Source: Dyella_B sp035508675
GTDB taxonomy: Bacteria > Pseudomonadota > Gammaproteobacteria > Xanthomonadales > Rhodanobacteraceae
Reading direction: 5' to 3'
Assembly: GCF_035508675.1 (NCBI RefSeq)
Contig: NZ_DATJMN010000029.1
Coordinates: 1 to 31,253 of the forward strand
Length of the DNA stretch: 31,253 nucleotides
A model generated the notes under the pieces. It was not told where the DNA came from, searched no databases, and worked only from the letters and a program-made list of their open reading frames with translations. Shown here piece by piece: positions 9,801 through 16,437 of this stretch; position 1 is the first letter of the stretch, and the number at the start of each line of letters is the position of its first letter. The translations under genes were made by a program, and so were the position numbers.

Positions 9801-12193
9801 GCGATGGCGTAGTCGCCGGAAGCAATGGCCGCATCGTACGGGAGCACGCTCTGGTTGCCGCTGGCCTTGAAGTACTTCGAGGTGCCGGTGGCGACGTTGG
9901 CGACGGCATCCAACTGCGACTTGTTTACCGCGTCGGTGGCTTTTGTACCGGCCGCCACGTTGGTGATCTGGCGCTCACTGCCGGCGCTGCCCACCGACAC
10001 GCTGTTGGCGCGATCGGTGGTCGAGAATGCGCCTAGCGCGACCGCATTGTCGTGGCTGGCCACTGAGCCCGCACCCAGCGTGGTGGTGTAATCCCCCGAG
10101 GCTGTACTGCGGCGACCCACGGCAGTGCTGCGCTCGCCATCAGCCAATGCTTGCGAGCCCAAGGCGGTTCCACCATTGGCTGCGTGGGCGCTGTTGCCAA
10201 TCGCTACTGACAGATCGCCTTCGGCAAACGCATAGGCACCGCTGGCAACGCTGTTTTCGCCTGCCGCGATCGCGGAATCAAACGGATCGACGATGTCACC
10301 CTTCTGGCCTTGCGCTTTGAAATAACGATTGTTCCGAGTAGCGCCGGCCACTGCATCGTTCAACTGGTCGACGTTGACGGCATCGGTGCCGTCGGTGCCT
10401 GCTGCAACGTTGGTGATCTGGCGTTGGTTGTCCGCGCTGCCCACGGAGATGCTGTTGAGGCGGTCTGCGTAGGAGTTGGCACCCAGGGCAACGCTATTGT
10501 CGGCCGCGGCCGTACTGAAAGCGCCCAGGGCAACACTGAAATCGCCGGCTGCGGTGCTGAAAGCGCCGTTGGCGACGCTGGCTTCGCCGTAACTGCTGGC
10601 TCTGAAGCCGGCAGCCAGGCTGCCGGCGCCAATGGCAGTCGCGGCGCTGCCCACGGCGGTTGAACCGGTGCCGAAGGCTGTGCTCAACGCACCAAGGGCA
10701 GTCGCGGCCTGGTCACCTTCAGCCGATGCGCTGGCACCCAGGGCCGTATTGCCAAAACCCGCGGAATAGGCGCTTTGTCCCACGGCGACGGATGCATCGC
10801 CTTCGGCGATGCTGTTCTGGCCCACGGCGGTGCTGCCGATGCCATAAGCGATGGCCTCGTTGCCCATGGCGGTGCTGGCGTTCTGCGCGGCCCAGCTGTC
10901 GGAGCCGACGGCGACGGAGAGGTCGCCATCGAGTTTGGCATCGTCACTGCCATCCTGCTTGCCGCTGGCCTTGAAGTAATGCTGCGCCTCGCTGACGTCG
11001 CCAGCCAGCGCATCCAGCTGCGACTTGTTGACCGCGTCGGTGGCTTCGGTGCCGATGGCGACGTTGGTGATCTGGCGTTCCGCGCCGGCACTGCCTACGG
11101 ATACGGTGCTGGCGCGATCGGCGATCGAGTAAGCGCCCAGCGCAACGCTGTCCGCGTTTTGGGCTTGGGCGCTGACGCCTAGTGCGGTCGAATCCAGCCC
11201 AAGCGCATAGCTTTGCTTGCCGAAGGCCGATGCGTTTTGCGCCAGCGCGAAGGCATGGCTGCCCACGGCAACGGAATCCTCGCCGTAAGCCCAGGCCCGA
11301 TCGCCGACGGCGGTGGCGCTGGTAGCCATGGCCCTTGTCGAGAAACCCAGTGCGACGGAATTTGTACTTCTTGCTGTGGCATAGGCGCCTTCGGCCAACG
11401 CAAAGTTGCCGGTGGCTTCCGCGCCGATGCCGGTCGCCACGCTGCTATCGCCGAATGCCTTGCTTAGCGTGCCACTGGCGGTGCTGTAGTTGCCTAGCGC
11501 ACGGGCGCCACTGCCAGTGGCCGAACTTGCGGTGCCTTCGGCGCGGCTGTTATCGCCCAGGGCGGTGCTGCCGTTGCCGACCGCGATGCTCGATACGCCA
11601 ACCGCCGTGCTGTTGTTCCCGCGGGCACGGCTGTTAGCCCCGGCGGCTGTCGCTTGCGTGCCCGTTACGCTGGCATCGTCGCTGCCGGCGCTGCCGACCG
11701 ATACGGTGTCGGCGACATTGGCGATCGAACCATTACCCAGCGCAACGCTGTTGTTTGCCGACGCATCGCTGTTCTTGCCGATGGCGATGCTGGATGTTCC
11801 GGATGCGTAGGCATCGTGGCCGAAGGCGATGCTATCGTCGCCATGCGCTTGCGCCGAGTAGCCGAATGCCGAGGCGTAATCGCCGCTGGCGAACGTGCGA
11901 TTGCCGATCGCGGTGGAGAAATTGCCCGGCGCTTTAGCCTGCGCGCCACAGGCAAAAGCGTTCGAGGCGGCGACGGGTTCCTGGCCGGCCACGAATGAGC
12001 CTTCGCAAACATCCGCATGCGCGATGGAGGGAAGCAGTGCGATGGCGACCAGGGCGGCCAACGTGTTGCGCAGAAGCGAGGTGCTGCACGGTTGGCTGCC
12101 CTTGCCGATCACCACGTTGCTGCTGGCCAGCTCGGACGCGACCACGACGGCGCCCATCGAAGCATTCCAAACCTTGCTGTAGATCTTATTCAT
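3857..12193 (-). CDS. Giant YadA-type trimeric autotransporter adhesin
   Basis: A type Vc adhesin of 2778 residues. The start is set by the extended signal peptide MNKIYSKVWNASMGAVVVAS typical of these proteins; an open frame continues 51 codons upstream but is not family-like. Hydrophobic core about 43-57, cleavage probably after A60. Two cysteines (C63, C82) begin the passenger. Most of the passenger is degenerate 14-15-residue head repeats (S-x-A-x-G-x-x-A-x-A-x-G). Ten neck motifs with RQI(T/A/I)NV lie near residues 373, 591, 741, 1034, 1364, 1673, 1965, 2257, 2405 and 2621. The first eight are followed by a YF(K/A)AxG motif that opens the next head block. Necks 1034 and 2257 carry a short insertion before RQI. 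An earlier block near 11690 resembles a neck start (SVGSAG) without RQITNV. The C-terminus has a short coiled-coil stalk and a YadA anchor (about 2706-2778) ending in W, forming a 12-strand trimeric barrel. The expected role is binding to surfaces, host matrix or other cells. Confidence 0.95.
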   Translation of the reverse strand: MNKIYSKVWNASMGAVVVASELASSNVVIGKGSQPCSTSLLRNTLAALVAIALLPSIAHADVCEGSFVAGQEPVAASNAFACGAQAKAPGNFSTAIGNRTFASGDYASAFGYSAQAHGDDSIAFGHDAYASGTSSIAIGKNSDASANNSVALGNGSIANVADTVSVGSAGSDDASVTGTQATAAGANSRARGNNSTAVGVSSIAVGNGSTALGDNSRAEGTASSATGSGARALGNYSTASGTLSKAFGDSSVATGIGAEATGNFALAEGAYATARSTNSVALGFSTRAMATSATAVGDRAWAYGEDSVAVGSHAFALAQNASAFGKQSYALGLDSTALGVSAQAQNADSVALGAYSIADRASTVSVGSAGAERQITNVAIGTEATDAVNKSQLDALAGDVSEAQHYFKASGKQDGSDDAKLDGDLSVAVGSDSWAAQNASTAMGNEAIAYGIGSTAVGQNSIAEGDASVAVGQSAYSAGFGNTALGASASAEGDQAATALGALSTAFGTGSTAVGSAATAIGAGSLAAGFRASSYGEASVANGAFSTAAGDFSVALGAFSTAAADNSVALGANSYADRLNSISVGSADNQRQITNVAAGTDGTDAVNVDQLNDAVAGATRNNRYFKAQGQKGDIVDPFDSAIAAGENSVASGAYAFAEGDLSVAIGNSAHAANGGTALGSQALADGERSTAVGRRSTASGDYTTTLGAGSVASHDNAVALGAFSTTDRANSVSVGSAGSERQITNVAAGTKATDAVNKSQLDAVANVATGTSKYFKASGNQSVLPYDAAIASGDYAIAVGSSGRATGSHATAIGANALASGEQSLALGDSASASYYNAIAIGSNSISSSWASIAVGLSSQANGVRSIAIGEGAQADSLGTVALGWASQSTGMFSTALGGASKATGYNTLAAGAGAWALGDNATAVGAGAGSYHVVDEITAVGSNAEANSYRSTVVGAGSIADEVAPNSTVVGANSFSVANHGTAIGESSVVAYGADNAVALGSGSYADRPNSVSVGAASAWTDGDGMSHDAITRQIANVAAGTEGTDAVNKNQLDEVASNVGTATKYFKATGDQGVGVFDDAIAEGDYSVAAGSSSYAGGDRSVAVGKNSNATSKEAVAFGADSVASGVNGIAVGAHAGASGAFSAALGSNAKATDVGTVAIGAESLATGNRSTALGMNTEASGEQSTAGGYGSSALGQQTSAFGAQSYADGFYASAFGAYATAAGDFTTALGVGSIAAASDATAIGADAMASGEASVSLGSLANSNGAHAIAIGRTALASGDGSIALGGTYVPAPGEFTFLDPVQANGRNAIAIGGGAHAGSDNSVALGANAYNYTANSVALGAGSVTTRDNTVSVGVEGFERQITNVAAGTQATDAVNKSQLDEVANAGAQTNKYFKASGDNGLFDDALIDGAHTTAAGASSSASGDNASAFGYRANANGQSTLAMGDNATANGSNAVAIGANAVAGSRFTTAIGPGAQANTLYATAIGADSVANGSYSVAMGGGSVDNFANGAMAFGSSSAVGVSGYNSLAVGALAAVSDNAHDAIALGSSAKANNTNATAIGTFGGFYDQTTDTIYNGSARVDGRAAVAVGTATNATGQESVAIGSGAASAGTRSVALGAGAGRNGLTDSSVAIGELSQVSGSNAVALGAFSVADRNSSVSVGSAGAERQITNVAAGTQATDAVNKSQLDALADSVGSASHYFAATGNGTDDAVASDTYATAAGSGSSAADYASAFGSSANALGNFSTAVGYNSSALGESSVAIGANAQANALHTTALGANSSANGVYSMALNGGTVDIGSNASTAMGLGAYVGQNSISSIAFGTLAAVNANAPSAIAIGAQSWVANSAGIAIGSTAGFVDNIHHTINYGSAAAQGFGAIALGSATSAIGEESVAIGIGSTAPGSRSIALGAGAGRGGLTDSGVAIGELSEVTGSNAVALGAFSVADRNDSVSVGSAGAERQIINVAAGTQATDAVNKSQLDALAENVGTATRYFAATGDANDDAVATGEYATAAGSGSNAFGDGASAFGSSADAIGDYSLASGYAASAFGSSSIALGHDSVAAGNFSIALGASSNAQGFGSIAIGGLAQTSQPFSTSVGFLSHVNGTSGVAMGYLASADDSAIAVGASSSAAEAGSALGAGAQAGKFATALGTDSRADNGGVSVGISTLASANSTAIGTESWATGSMATALGYNSYGLADNSVALGANAWATADNSVALGQGSLADRANAVSVGAAHDWHGADGTTYKAIDRQITNVAAGTEGTDAVNVDQLNDAVANAGGQANRYFKADGNNDGTDDAVASGTRSVASGANAKAVADGSVALGAKSTASGTESLAVGYSAVASANASVALGANSKSLAFDSVALGNGSVATAAGSVALGNGSLADRADSVSVGSVNAERQITNVKAGTADTDAVNVAQLKQAGLVNADGSTVSAVAYDEGSNRRSVTLGDGKNGTTVANVAAGMDSGQAVNFDQYKSAIDTLGGNAAVGANGLITAPIYSIQGGQYRNVGDAFGALDSAVSSLNGRVGTLEASVGGGTGIPGVVSGETVAIGENSGVQSGNGGTALGAGASTSGSTGTAIGQGSEVTGSNAVALGAGSVADRDNSVSVGSAGDERQITNVAAGTQATDAVNVSQMTAATQSAIEAAQAYADNSAQQTLNSANAYTDSKVANLVTNDNFNAFKDSVNQQFHSVNQRISRVGAMGAAMAGMAGAIAAAPGTDNRVSAAAGTYGGQNALSVGFARRLPGNGALLIGGSVAGGGESSGTVGVSFGW
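4320..11700 (-). repeat. Modular head-neck repeats within the adhesin gene
   Basis: The neck codons for QI (GATCTG on the plus strand) recur at 4325, 4973, 5417, 6293, 7169, 8096, 9086, 9965, 10415 and 11069. Intervals are 648, 444, 876, 876, 927, 990, 879, 450 and 654 bp. Between them are degenerate 42-45-bp head repeats. The segments around 6200-6660 and 7080-7540 share a diverged copy of the same block, including GAGAGR(G/N)GLTDS and an unusual aromatic insertion, offset by about 876 bp. This marks tandem segmental duplication. Confidence 0.85.
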
Positions 12194-12381
12194 GACTTGG
12201 TCTTTTCTCCATGTTGTTAGGCCGCAACCTATGCATCTCGATGCGACGCTGAATAACGGGCGATTCATAAGCGCCGTAGCGCGGTCTGTTCCCCGTGCAA
12301 CCCATGTCGATGACGGTTCATGACACGGTCGCGCAGCGTTGAGCATCCGTTCACGCGTAGAGGTGTGTCACGCACACAAAT

Positions 12382-12425
12382 ACACGGAATATCACCGTGT
12401 TATTCGAAATATCACGCTTTATCAC
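12382..12425 (-). promoter_or_regulatory. Phased GTGATA direct repeats, possible response-regulator site
   Basis: On the minus strand GTGATA occurs three times at 10- and 20-bp intervals (plus-strand TATCAC at 12390, 12410 and 12420), with a degenerate unit filling the gap. The last repeat overlaps an inverted repeat ACACGG/CCGTGT (12382-12400). Direct repeats in 10-11-bp phase are the usual binding pattern of OmpR/PhoB regulators, and one such gene lies directly upstream. The block is about 190-230 bp before the adhesin start. Function is inferred. Confidence 0.4.
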
Positions 12426-12680
12426 ATCGAGACATGTCGCCGACGAAGACACGCGCATGCCGCGAAAATGGCGTTGCGCTTGGCTTGGGAAGAAAGGGCG
12501 TTGTGGGTGTTGCTCTCTCGGACAAAGTGGGTGGGATATCGAGAGAGAATGCTTGCGAGTTATCTGACAAGATGTACTGGAATAGGCTCGCGCTTTCAGA
12601 GTTGGTTGCCGTCAACGCAGGAATTTTTGCTGGCAATGCGTCGGCAATCTTGTTTGTGCCTGCGTTCGTCCGCGAGATGG

Positions 12681-12752
12681 GTATGGCGATGTTGGGGTTC
12701 GCGTACGCTCACCACCAACCTACGCTTCGGTTCCGGCTTAAGTTCGGAACAT
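12681..12752 (+). repeat. Dispersed palindromic repeat, copy 1 (right half only)
   Basis: Matches the right half of the full copy at 26205-26356: it shares TTGGGGTTCGC, TACGCTCACCACCA and the outer arm CTTAAGTTCGGAACAT (one base different from copy 3). No matching left half is found upstream. It lies 53 bp beyond the stop of the response regulator gene. Confidence 0.75.
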
Positions 12753-12805
12753 CGGATCAAGTTCGGGGTAGGCCCTGCACGCAGGAGGGGCGTTTCGGAT
12801 GACCG

Positions 12806-13558
12806 CTACGCATTGCAAAGCAACAGGTAGCCTTTGCTGCGCACCGTGATGAGTGGAAGCGCTTGCCCTGTTTGTGCGGACACTTTCCGGCGCAACCGAT
12901 AGATGATCATTTCCAGGCGATGCGGGTCGGAGTGATAGGCGTCCTGGATCAGCGCATTGGCGAGCGCTTCGCGTGATACGGGGTCATCGCCGGCGGCGAC
13001 CAGGGTGGTGAGTATGCATCGCTCGCTGGCCGTGAGGGCAATCACCTGGTCATCCGGCGACACGAATCGCCAACCGCCAGCGTCCAGCCGCCAGCACGCG
13101 GGGGAAGGTTGGTGATTGGCCTGACTGCGTTGCAACCCCGGCGTGGCAAGCCGGCGCGCGAGGTTATGCAGCGTGGCTGCCAGCAGGTCCGCATCGACGG
13201 GCTTGATCAGATAGGCATCCGCTCCGTGTTGAAGCGCCTGGATGTGATGATCGCGATGCGCCCAATCACTGAGGATGACGATGCCGACGTTCAACGTTGC
13301 ACGCAGATGTTGCGCGACGGAAAGTCCATCATCATCTGGCAGATGGATGCCAAGTACGACAATATCGAACTGCTGCGTAAGCATGCGCCGGTAAAGTTCT
13401 GCTGCGCTCGCCATGCCGCGCGCGCTGAAGCCTCGCTCGTGAAGTGCGCGCAACAGCGTGTTGCGATGGGATGCCTTGTCCTCCAGCACCGCGACGCGGA
13501 TGGCATGCGTAGGTGCATGGGATATCAGCGGCGGAAGGTCCCTCATCAAGATGCTCAT
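12806..13558 (-). CDS. OmpR/PhoB-type response regulator lacking the phospho-acceptor Asp
   Basis: A 250-residue protein with an N-terminal receiver domain (about 18-135) and a C-terminal winged-helix DNA-binding domain (about 155-249, ending RLRRKVSAQTGQALPLITVR then SKGYLLL). In the receiver the acidic pair E26-D27, S97 and K119 (YLIKPVD) are present. The phosphorylation site reads VVLGIHLPDDDG, so residue 70 is Gly (codon GGC) where the family has Asp. It therefore should not take up phosphate at the usual site and may work as a phosphorylation-independent or pseudo-receiver regulator. The start is the ATG at 13558, supported by AGGAGG upstream; a TTG one codon earlier is possible. No histidine kinase gene is adjacent. 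It is codirectional with the adhesin downstream and divergent from the aminopeptidase, sharing a 132-bp gap with it. Confidence 0.88.
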   Translation of the reverse strand: MSILMRDLPPLISHAPTHAIRVAVLEDKASHRNTLLRALHERGFSARGMASAAELYRRMLTQQFDIVVLGIHLPDDDGLSVAQHLRATLNVGIVILSDWAHRDHHIQALQHGADAYLIKPVDADLLAATLHNLARRLATPGLQRSQANHQPSPACWRLDAGGWRFVSPDDQVIALTASERCILTTLVAAGDDPVSREALANALIQDAYHSDPHRLEMIIYRLRRKVSAQTGQALPLITVRSKGYLLLCNA

Positions 13559-13690
13559 CAATCGCCCCTCCTGCCGCCAAGCTTAGGCGAAGAAGGCAGC
13601 CATCCATCAGAGGACTATGCCTTTTGGTACTGTGGCAGAGTGCCTACACTGCCTGGCGTGAATGCTTTTGTTGGCCGTAGGGAGCCCCCC

Positions 13691-16375
13691 ATGCACTATC
13701 TGGTTCGTTCGCTTGCCATGCCGGCGCTCGCTGCATGCTGCAGTGTGGCGCTGGCGTCTGCGCAAGTTGATCGGGCGCCCCGTGGAAAGTTGCCCAGCTG
13801 GGCCGTGCCGTTGGCTTACAAGCTGGCCTTCAAGGTCGATCCTGCGCGGCAGACATTTTCCGGCACGAGCATCATCAAGGTGGATTTGAAGCAGGTGTCT
13901 AATTATCTGTGGCTGGATGGTCGTGGCCTCAACGTCTCCAAGGTCACCATCATGGATGCCGCCGGCCAGACTCACGATGGCAAATACGTGACCGTGGCGC
14001 TGAACGAAGGGGTATCGCGCATTGATTTCGGCAGGACGCTGCAACCACAGCAGCTCACGCTCACCATTGACTACAGCGCGCCGTTCAATCAGCAGCTAAA
14101 GGGCTTGTACAAGGTGAGCCATGCCGGTGTGCCGTATGCGATGACGCAGATGGAGCCGAGCAGCGCACGCTTCGCCTTCCCTGGTTTCGATGAGCCCGGT
14201 TTCAAGACGCCCTACGACATCTCGCTCACCGTTCCTTCCGATCTGGCGGCGGTGGCCAATACCAGGCAGATCAGCGAAACCGCAGCCGGCGACAAGTGGA
14301 AAACAGTCAGCTTCGCGCAAACCAGGCCGCTGCCGACTTATCTGGTGGCCTTCGCGGTCGGCCCGTGGGATATCGTCAATGGTCCGGTTATTGCGCCGGG
14401 GGAATACCGCAAAGGGGTATTGCCGGTGCGCGGGATTGCCGTGCATGGTGAAGGCCAGCGCATGCAGCGCGCGCTGAGTGAAACGCCGGGCATCATCCAT
14501 GCGCTGGAAAACTACTATGGGTTCGGCTATCCGTTCGGCAAGCTCGATCTGCTCGCCGCGCCCGATTTGTCCGCCAGCGCGATGGAAAATCCCGGCCTGG
14601 TGACGTTCCGCGAGCGGCTGCTGCTGCTCGATGCGGACGCGGCGGCGAAGGATGTGCGCCATTCGTTCAACGTCACCGCGCATGAGCTGGCGCATCAATG
14701 GACCGGCGATACCGTTACCTTGGCGTGGTGGGACGACTTGTGGCTCAACGAAGCCTTCGCCACCTGGATGCAGCAGAAGGTCACCATGCAGGTGCATCCG
14801 GAATACCGTGCCGATCTTGATCGTATTTCCGGAGCCCAGGGTGCGATGCAGAATGACAGCCTGGTCAGCGCGCGCAAGATCCGCCAGCCCATTACCGGCA
14901 ACGGCGACATTGAAGCCGCGTTCGACAATATGACTTATCGAAAGGGCGCGGCCGTGCTCGGCATGTTCGAAGGCTATGTTGGCGAGGACGCTTTCCGCAA
15001 GGGCATGCGCGCCTATATCCAGTCGCACAAGTTCGGCAATACCGTGGCGGCGGATCTGGTCAACGCCGTGGCGGCGGCGACGCATCAGGGCGAATCGTTC
15101 AAGCATGCGTTCAACAGCTTTCTCGATCAGCCTGGTGTTCCCTATGTGCAGACGAAGCTGGAACAGAAGGATGGCGAAACCATCCTGCACCTGGCTCAAA
15201 GTCGCTATTTGCCGGTGGGTAGCAGCGGCGATGCCCAGCGCGTGTGGGGTATTCCCATCTGTGTGCGCTACGGTACTGCTGGCGGCAGCAAGGTAGGCTG
15301 CGAGATGTTGGACCAAGCGATCGGTACGATGGTGCTTGCCGGCGCCAGCAAGCCGACCTGGGTGATGCCCAATGCCTACGGGCGCGGCTACTACCGCTTC
15401 GGCCTGACGAAATCGGAATGGAGCGAGCTTACCCGGCACATCGGCGCGCTGAGCGATACCGAGCAGCTTGCCTATGCCGACGGCGTCGCTGCCGGCTTCC
15501 ATCATGGCGATCTGGATGCTGGCGACGCGCTCGCCGCGCTCAAGCCGTTGGCGGCTGCGCGCACGCGTGAAGTGGTGAGCGCGCCCTTGGCTACCGTGCT
15601 TTGGATCTACCGTCATGAGGCCACCACGGATGCGCAGCGTGCAAAAGTCGTGGCCTGGGTGAAGGATGCGTATCTGCCGCGGATGGAACAACTGGGCTAT
15701 CAGCGCAAGCCTGGCGAAGCGGAGAGTGATGCAATTCTGCGTGGCACGCTGGCCCATGCGCTGGCGTTGGATTACAAGCTTCCAGAAGTGCGCGCGGCCT
15801 TGCTGGAGCAAGGCGATGCCGCGCTGGCCAGGACATCAGATGGACGTCTGAATCTGGCCGCTGCCAACGCCGATTTGCTCGGTGACGCCTTGGCCGTGGC
15901 GGTGCAGGCACGTGGCAAGCCAGTGGTCGATGCCTTGATCGCGCAGCTGCCGCAGACCACCGATCCGACCTTGCGCTACGCCATGCTCACCGCGCTGAGC
16001 GCTGCCGATACGCCGGAGCTGGCCGATCAGGCACGCGATTTCGCCTTGACCAAGCAGGTGAAAGTGGGCGAGATGGCGGCGATCCTGCGTGGCGGACGTG
16101 ACACACCGCAGGCGCGCGACACCCTGTGGCATTGGTTCATCGGCCGCTACGAACAGGTGCTGGCCCGCACCGGCAGCTCCGCCAGCAGCCTTTTGCCCAG
16201 GCTGGCGGGCGGCGGCGGTTGCTCGACGGCCGAAGCAGATCGCTTGCAGGCGTATTTCCAGCCACGCCTGAAAGACCTACCCGGCGCAGCCCTCGACCTG
16301 GCGCAGACGCGCGAACAGACGCTGTTGTGTGCCGCGCTCAAGGCCAGGCAGGATCCTGCCGCGATCCTGCACTGA
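13691..16375 (+). CDS. Exported M1-family zinc aminopeptidase
   Basis: An 894-residue metallopeptidase of the aminopeptidase N (gluzincin) family. Zinc ligands are in H331-E332-x-x-H335 (HELAHQW) and E354 (NEAFATW). The substrate-anchoring exopeptidase motif reads SAMEN (296-300) in place of the usual GAMEN. The ERAP1-like C-terminal helical domain covers roughly 520-890. The N-terminus (MHYLVRSLAMPALAACCS) is an export signal: it can be read as a lipobox LAAC with C16 or as a Sec signal cleaved near ASA/Q. The family removes N-terminal residues from peptides, here probably in the periplasm. The ATG at 13691 is chosen for the signal peptide and a GGGAG sequence 5-10 nt upstream; the frame is open 194 codons further upstream but overlaps the divergent regulator. 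prmC follows after 62 bp. Confidence 0.93.
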   Translation: MHYLVRSLAMPALAACCSVALASAQVDRAPRGKLPSWAVPLAYKLAFKVDPARQTFSGTSIIKVDLKQVSNYLWLDGRGLNVSKVTIMDAAGQTHDGKYVTVALNEGVSRIDFGRTLQPQQLTLTIDYSAPFNQQLKGLYKVSHAGVPYAMTQMEPSSARFAFPGFDEPGFKTPYDISLTVPSDLAAVANTRQISETAAGDKWKTVSFAQTRPLPTYLVAFAVGPWDIVNGPVIAPGEYRKGVLPVRGIAVHGEGQRMQRALSETPGIIHALENYYGFGYPFGKLDLLAAPDLSASAMENPGLVTFRERLLLLDADAAAKDVRHSFNVTAHELAHQWTGDTVTLAWWDDLWLNEAFATWMQQKVTMQVHPEYRADLDRISGAQGAMQNDSLVSARKIRQPITGNGDIEAAFDNMTYRKGAAVLGMFEGYVGEDAFRKGMRAYIQSHKFGNTVAADLVNAVAAATHQGESFKHAFNSFLDQPGVPYVQTKLEQKDGETILHLAQSRYLPVGSSGDAQRVWGIPICVRYGTAGGSKVGCEMLDQAIGTMVLAGASKPTWVMPNAYGRGYYRFGLTKSEWSELTRHIGALSDTEQLAYADGVAAGFHHGDLDAGDALAALKPLAAARTREVVSAPLATVLWIYRHEATTDAQRAKVVAWVKDAYLPRMEQLGYQRKPGEAESDAILRGTLAHALALDYKLPEVRAALLEQGDAALARTSDGRLNLAAANADLLGDALAVAVQARGKPVVDALIAQLPQTTDPTLRYAMLTALSAADTPELADQARDFALTKQVKVGEMAAILRGGRDTPQARDTLWHWFIGRYEQVLARTGSSASSLLPRLAGGGGCSTAEADRLQAYFQPRLKDLPGAALDLAQTREQTLLCAALKARQDPAAILH

Positions 16376-16381
16376 TTCATC

Positions 16382-16413
16382 ATCCCTTTCCCCAAGCATG
16401 GAAGGGATTCTTT
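16382..16413 (+). terminator. Weak hairpin between the aminopeptidase gene and prmC
   Basis: ATCCCTT (16382-16388) pairs with AAGGGAT (16402-16408), extendable by CC/GG over a bulge, and is followed by TCTTT. The T run is short, so it may only attenuate readthrough into prmC. Confidence 0.4.
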
Positions 16414-16437
16414 ACGGCGACTCGCCATCGGAACCTT

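Larger units (their letters stand above)
12194..12805. other. 612-bp gene-free region upstream of the adhesin
   Basis: No convincing gene: open frames here have no family resemblance, no good ribosome site and basic shadow-like composition. It contains the adhesin 5' leader (GGAG about 13 nt before the ATG), the phased GTGATA repeats (12390-12425), a GTGTG/CACAC inverted repeat (12363-12377), an 8-bp inverted repeat CTCTCTCG/CGAGAGAG (12513-12547) and a half-copy of the dispersed repeat (12681-12752). No single sigma70 promoter stands out. Confidence 0.7.

Noticed and set aside
4300..11700. Regular repeats as a CRISPR array
   Set aside because: The repeats are degenerate codons of head and neck motifs in a single open frame; there are no identical direct repeats with unique spacers.
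12194..12346. 51-codon N-terminal extension of the adhesin
   Set aside because: The extended signal peptide MNKIYSKVWNAS is the usual first residue block of this family, so the start is at 12193.
12320..12802. 160- and 163-codon plus-strand frames in the gene-free region upstream of the adhesin
   Set aside because: No family resemblance, they overlap the dispersed repeat and the phased repeats, and two frames are open in the same place.
14096..15811. 571-codon minus-strand frame opposite the aminopeptidase
   Set aside because: Shadow of the M1 aminopeptidase coding sequence; no domain features.
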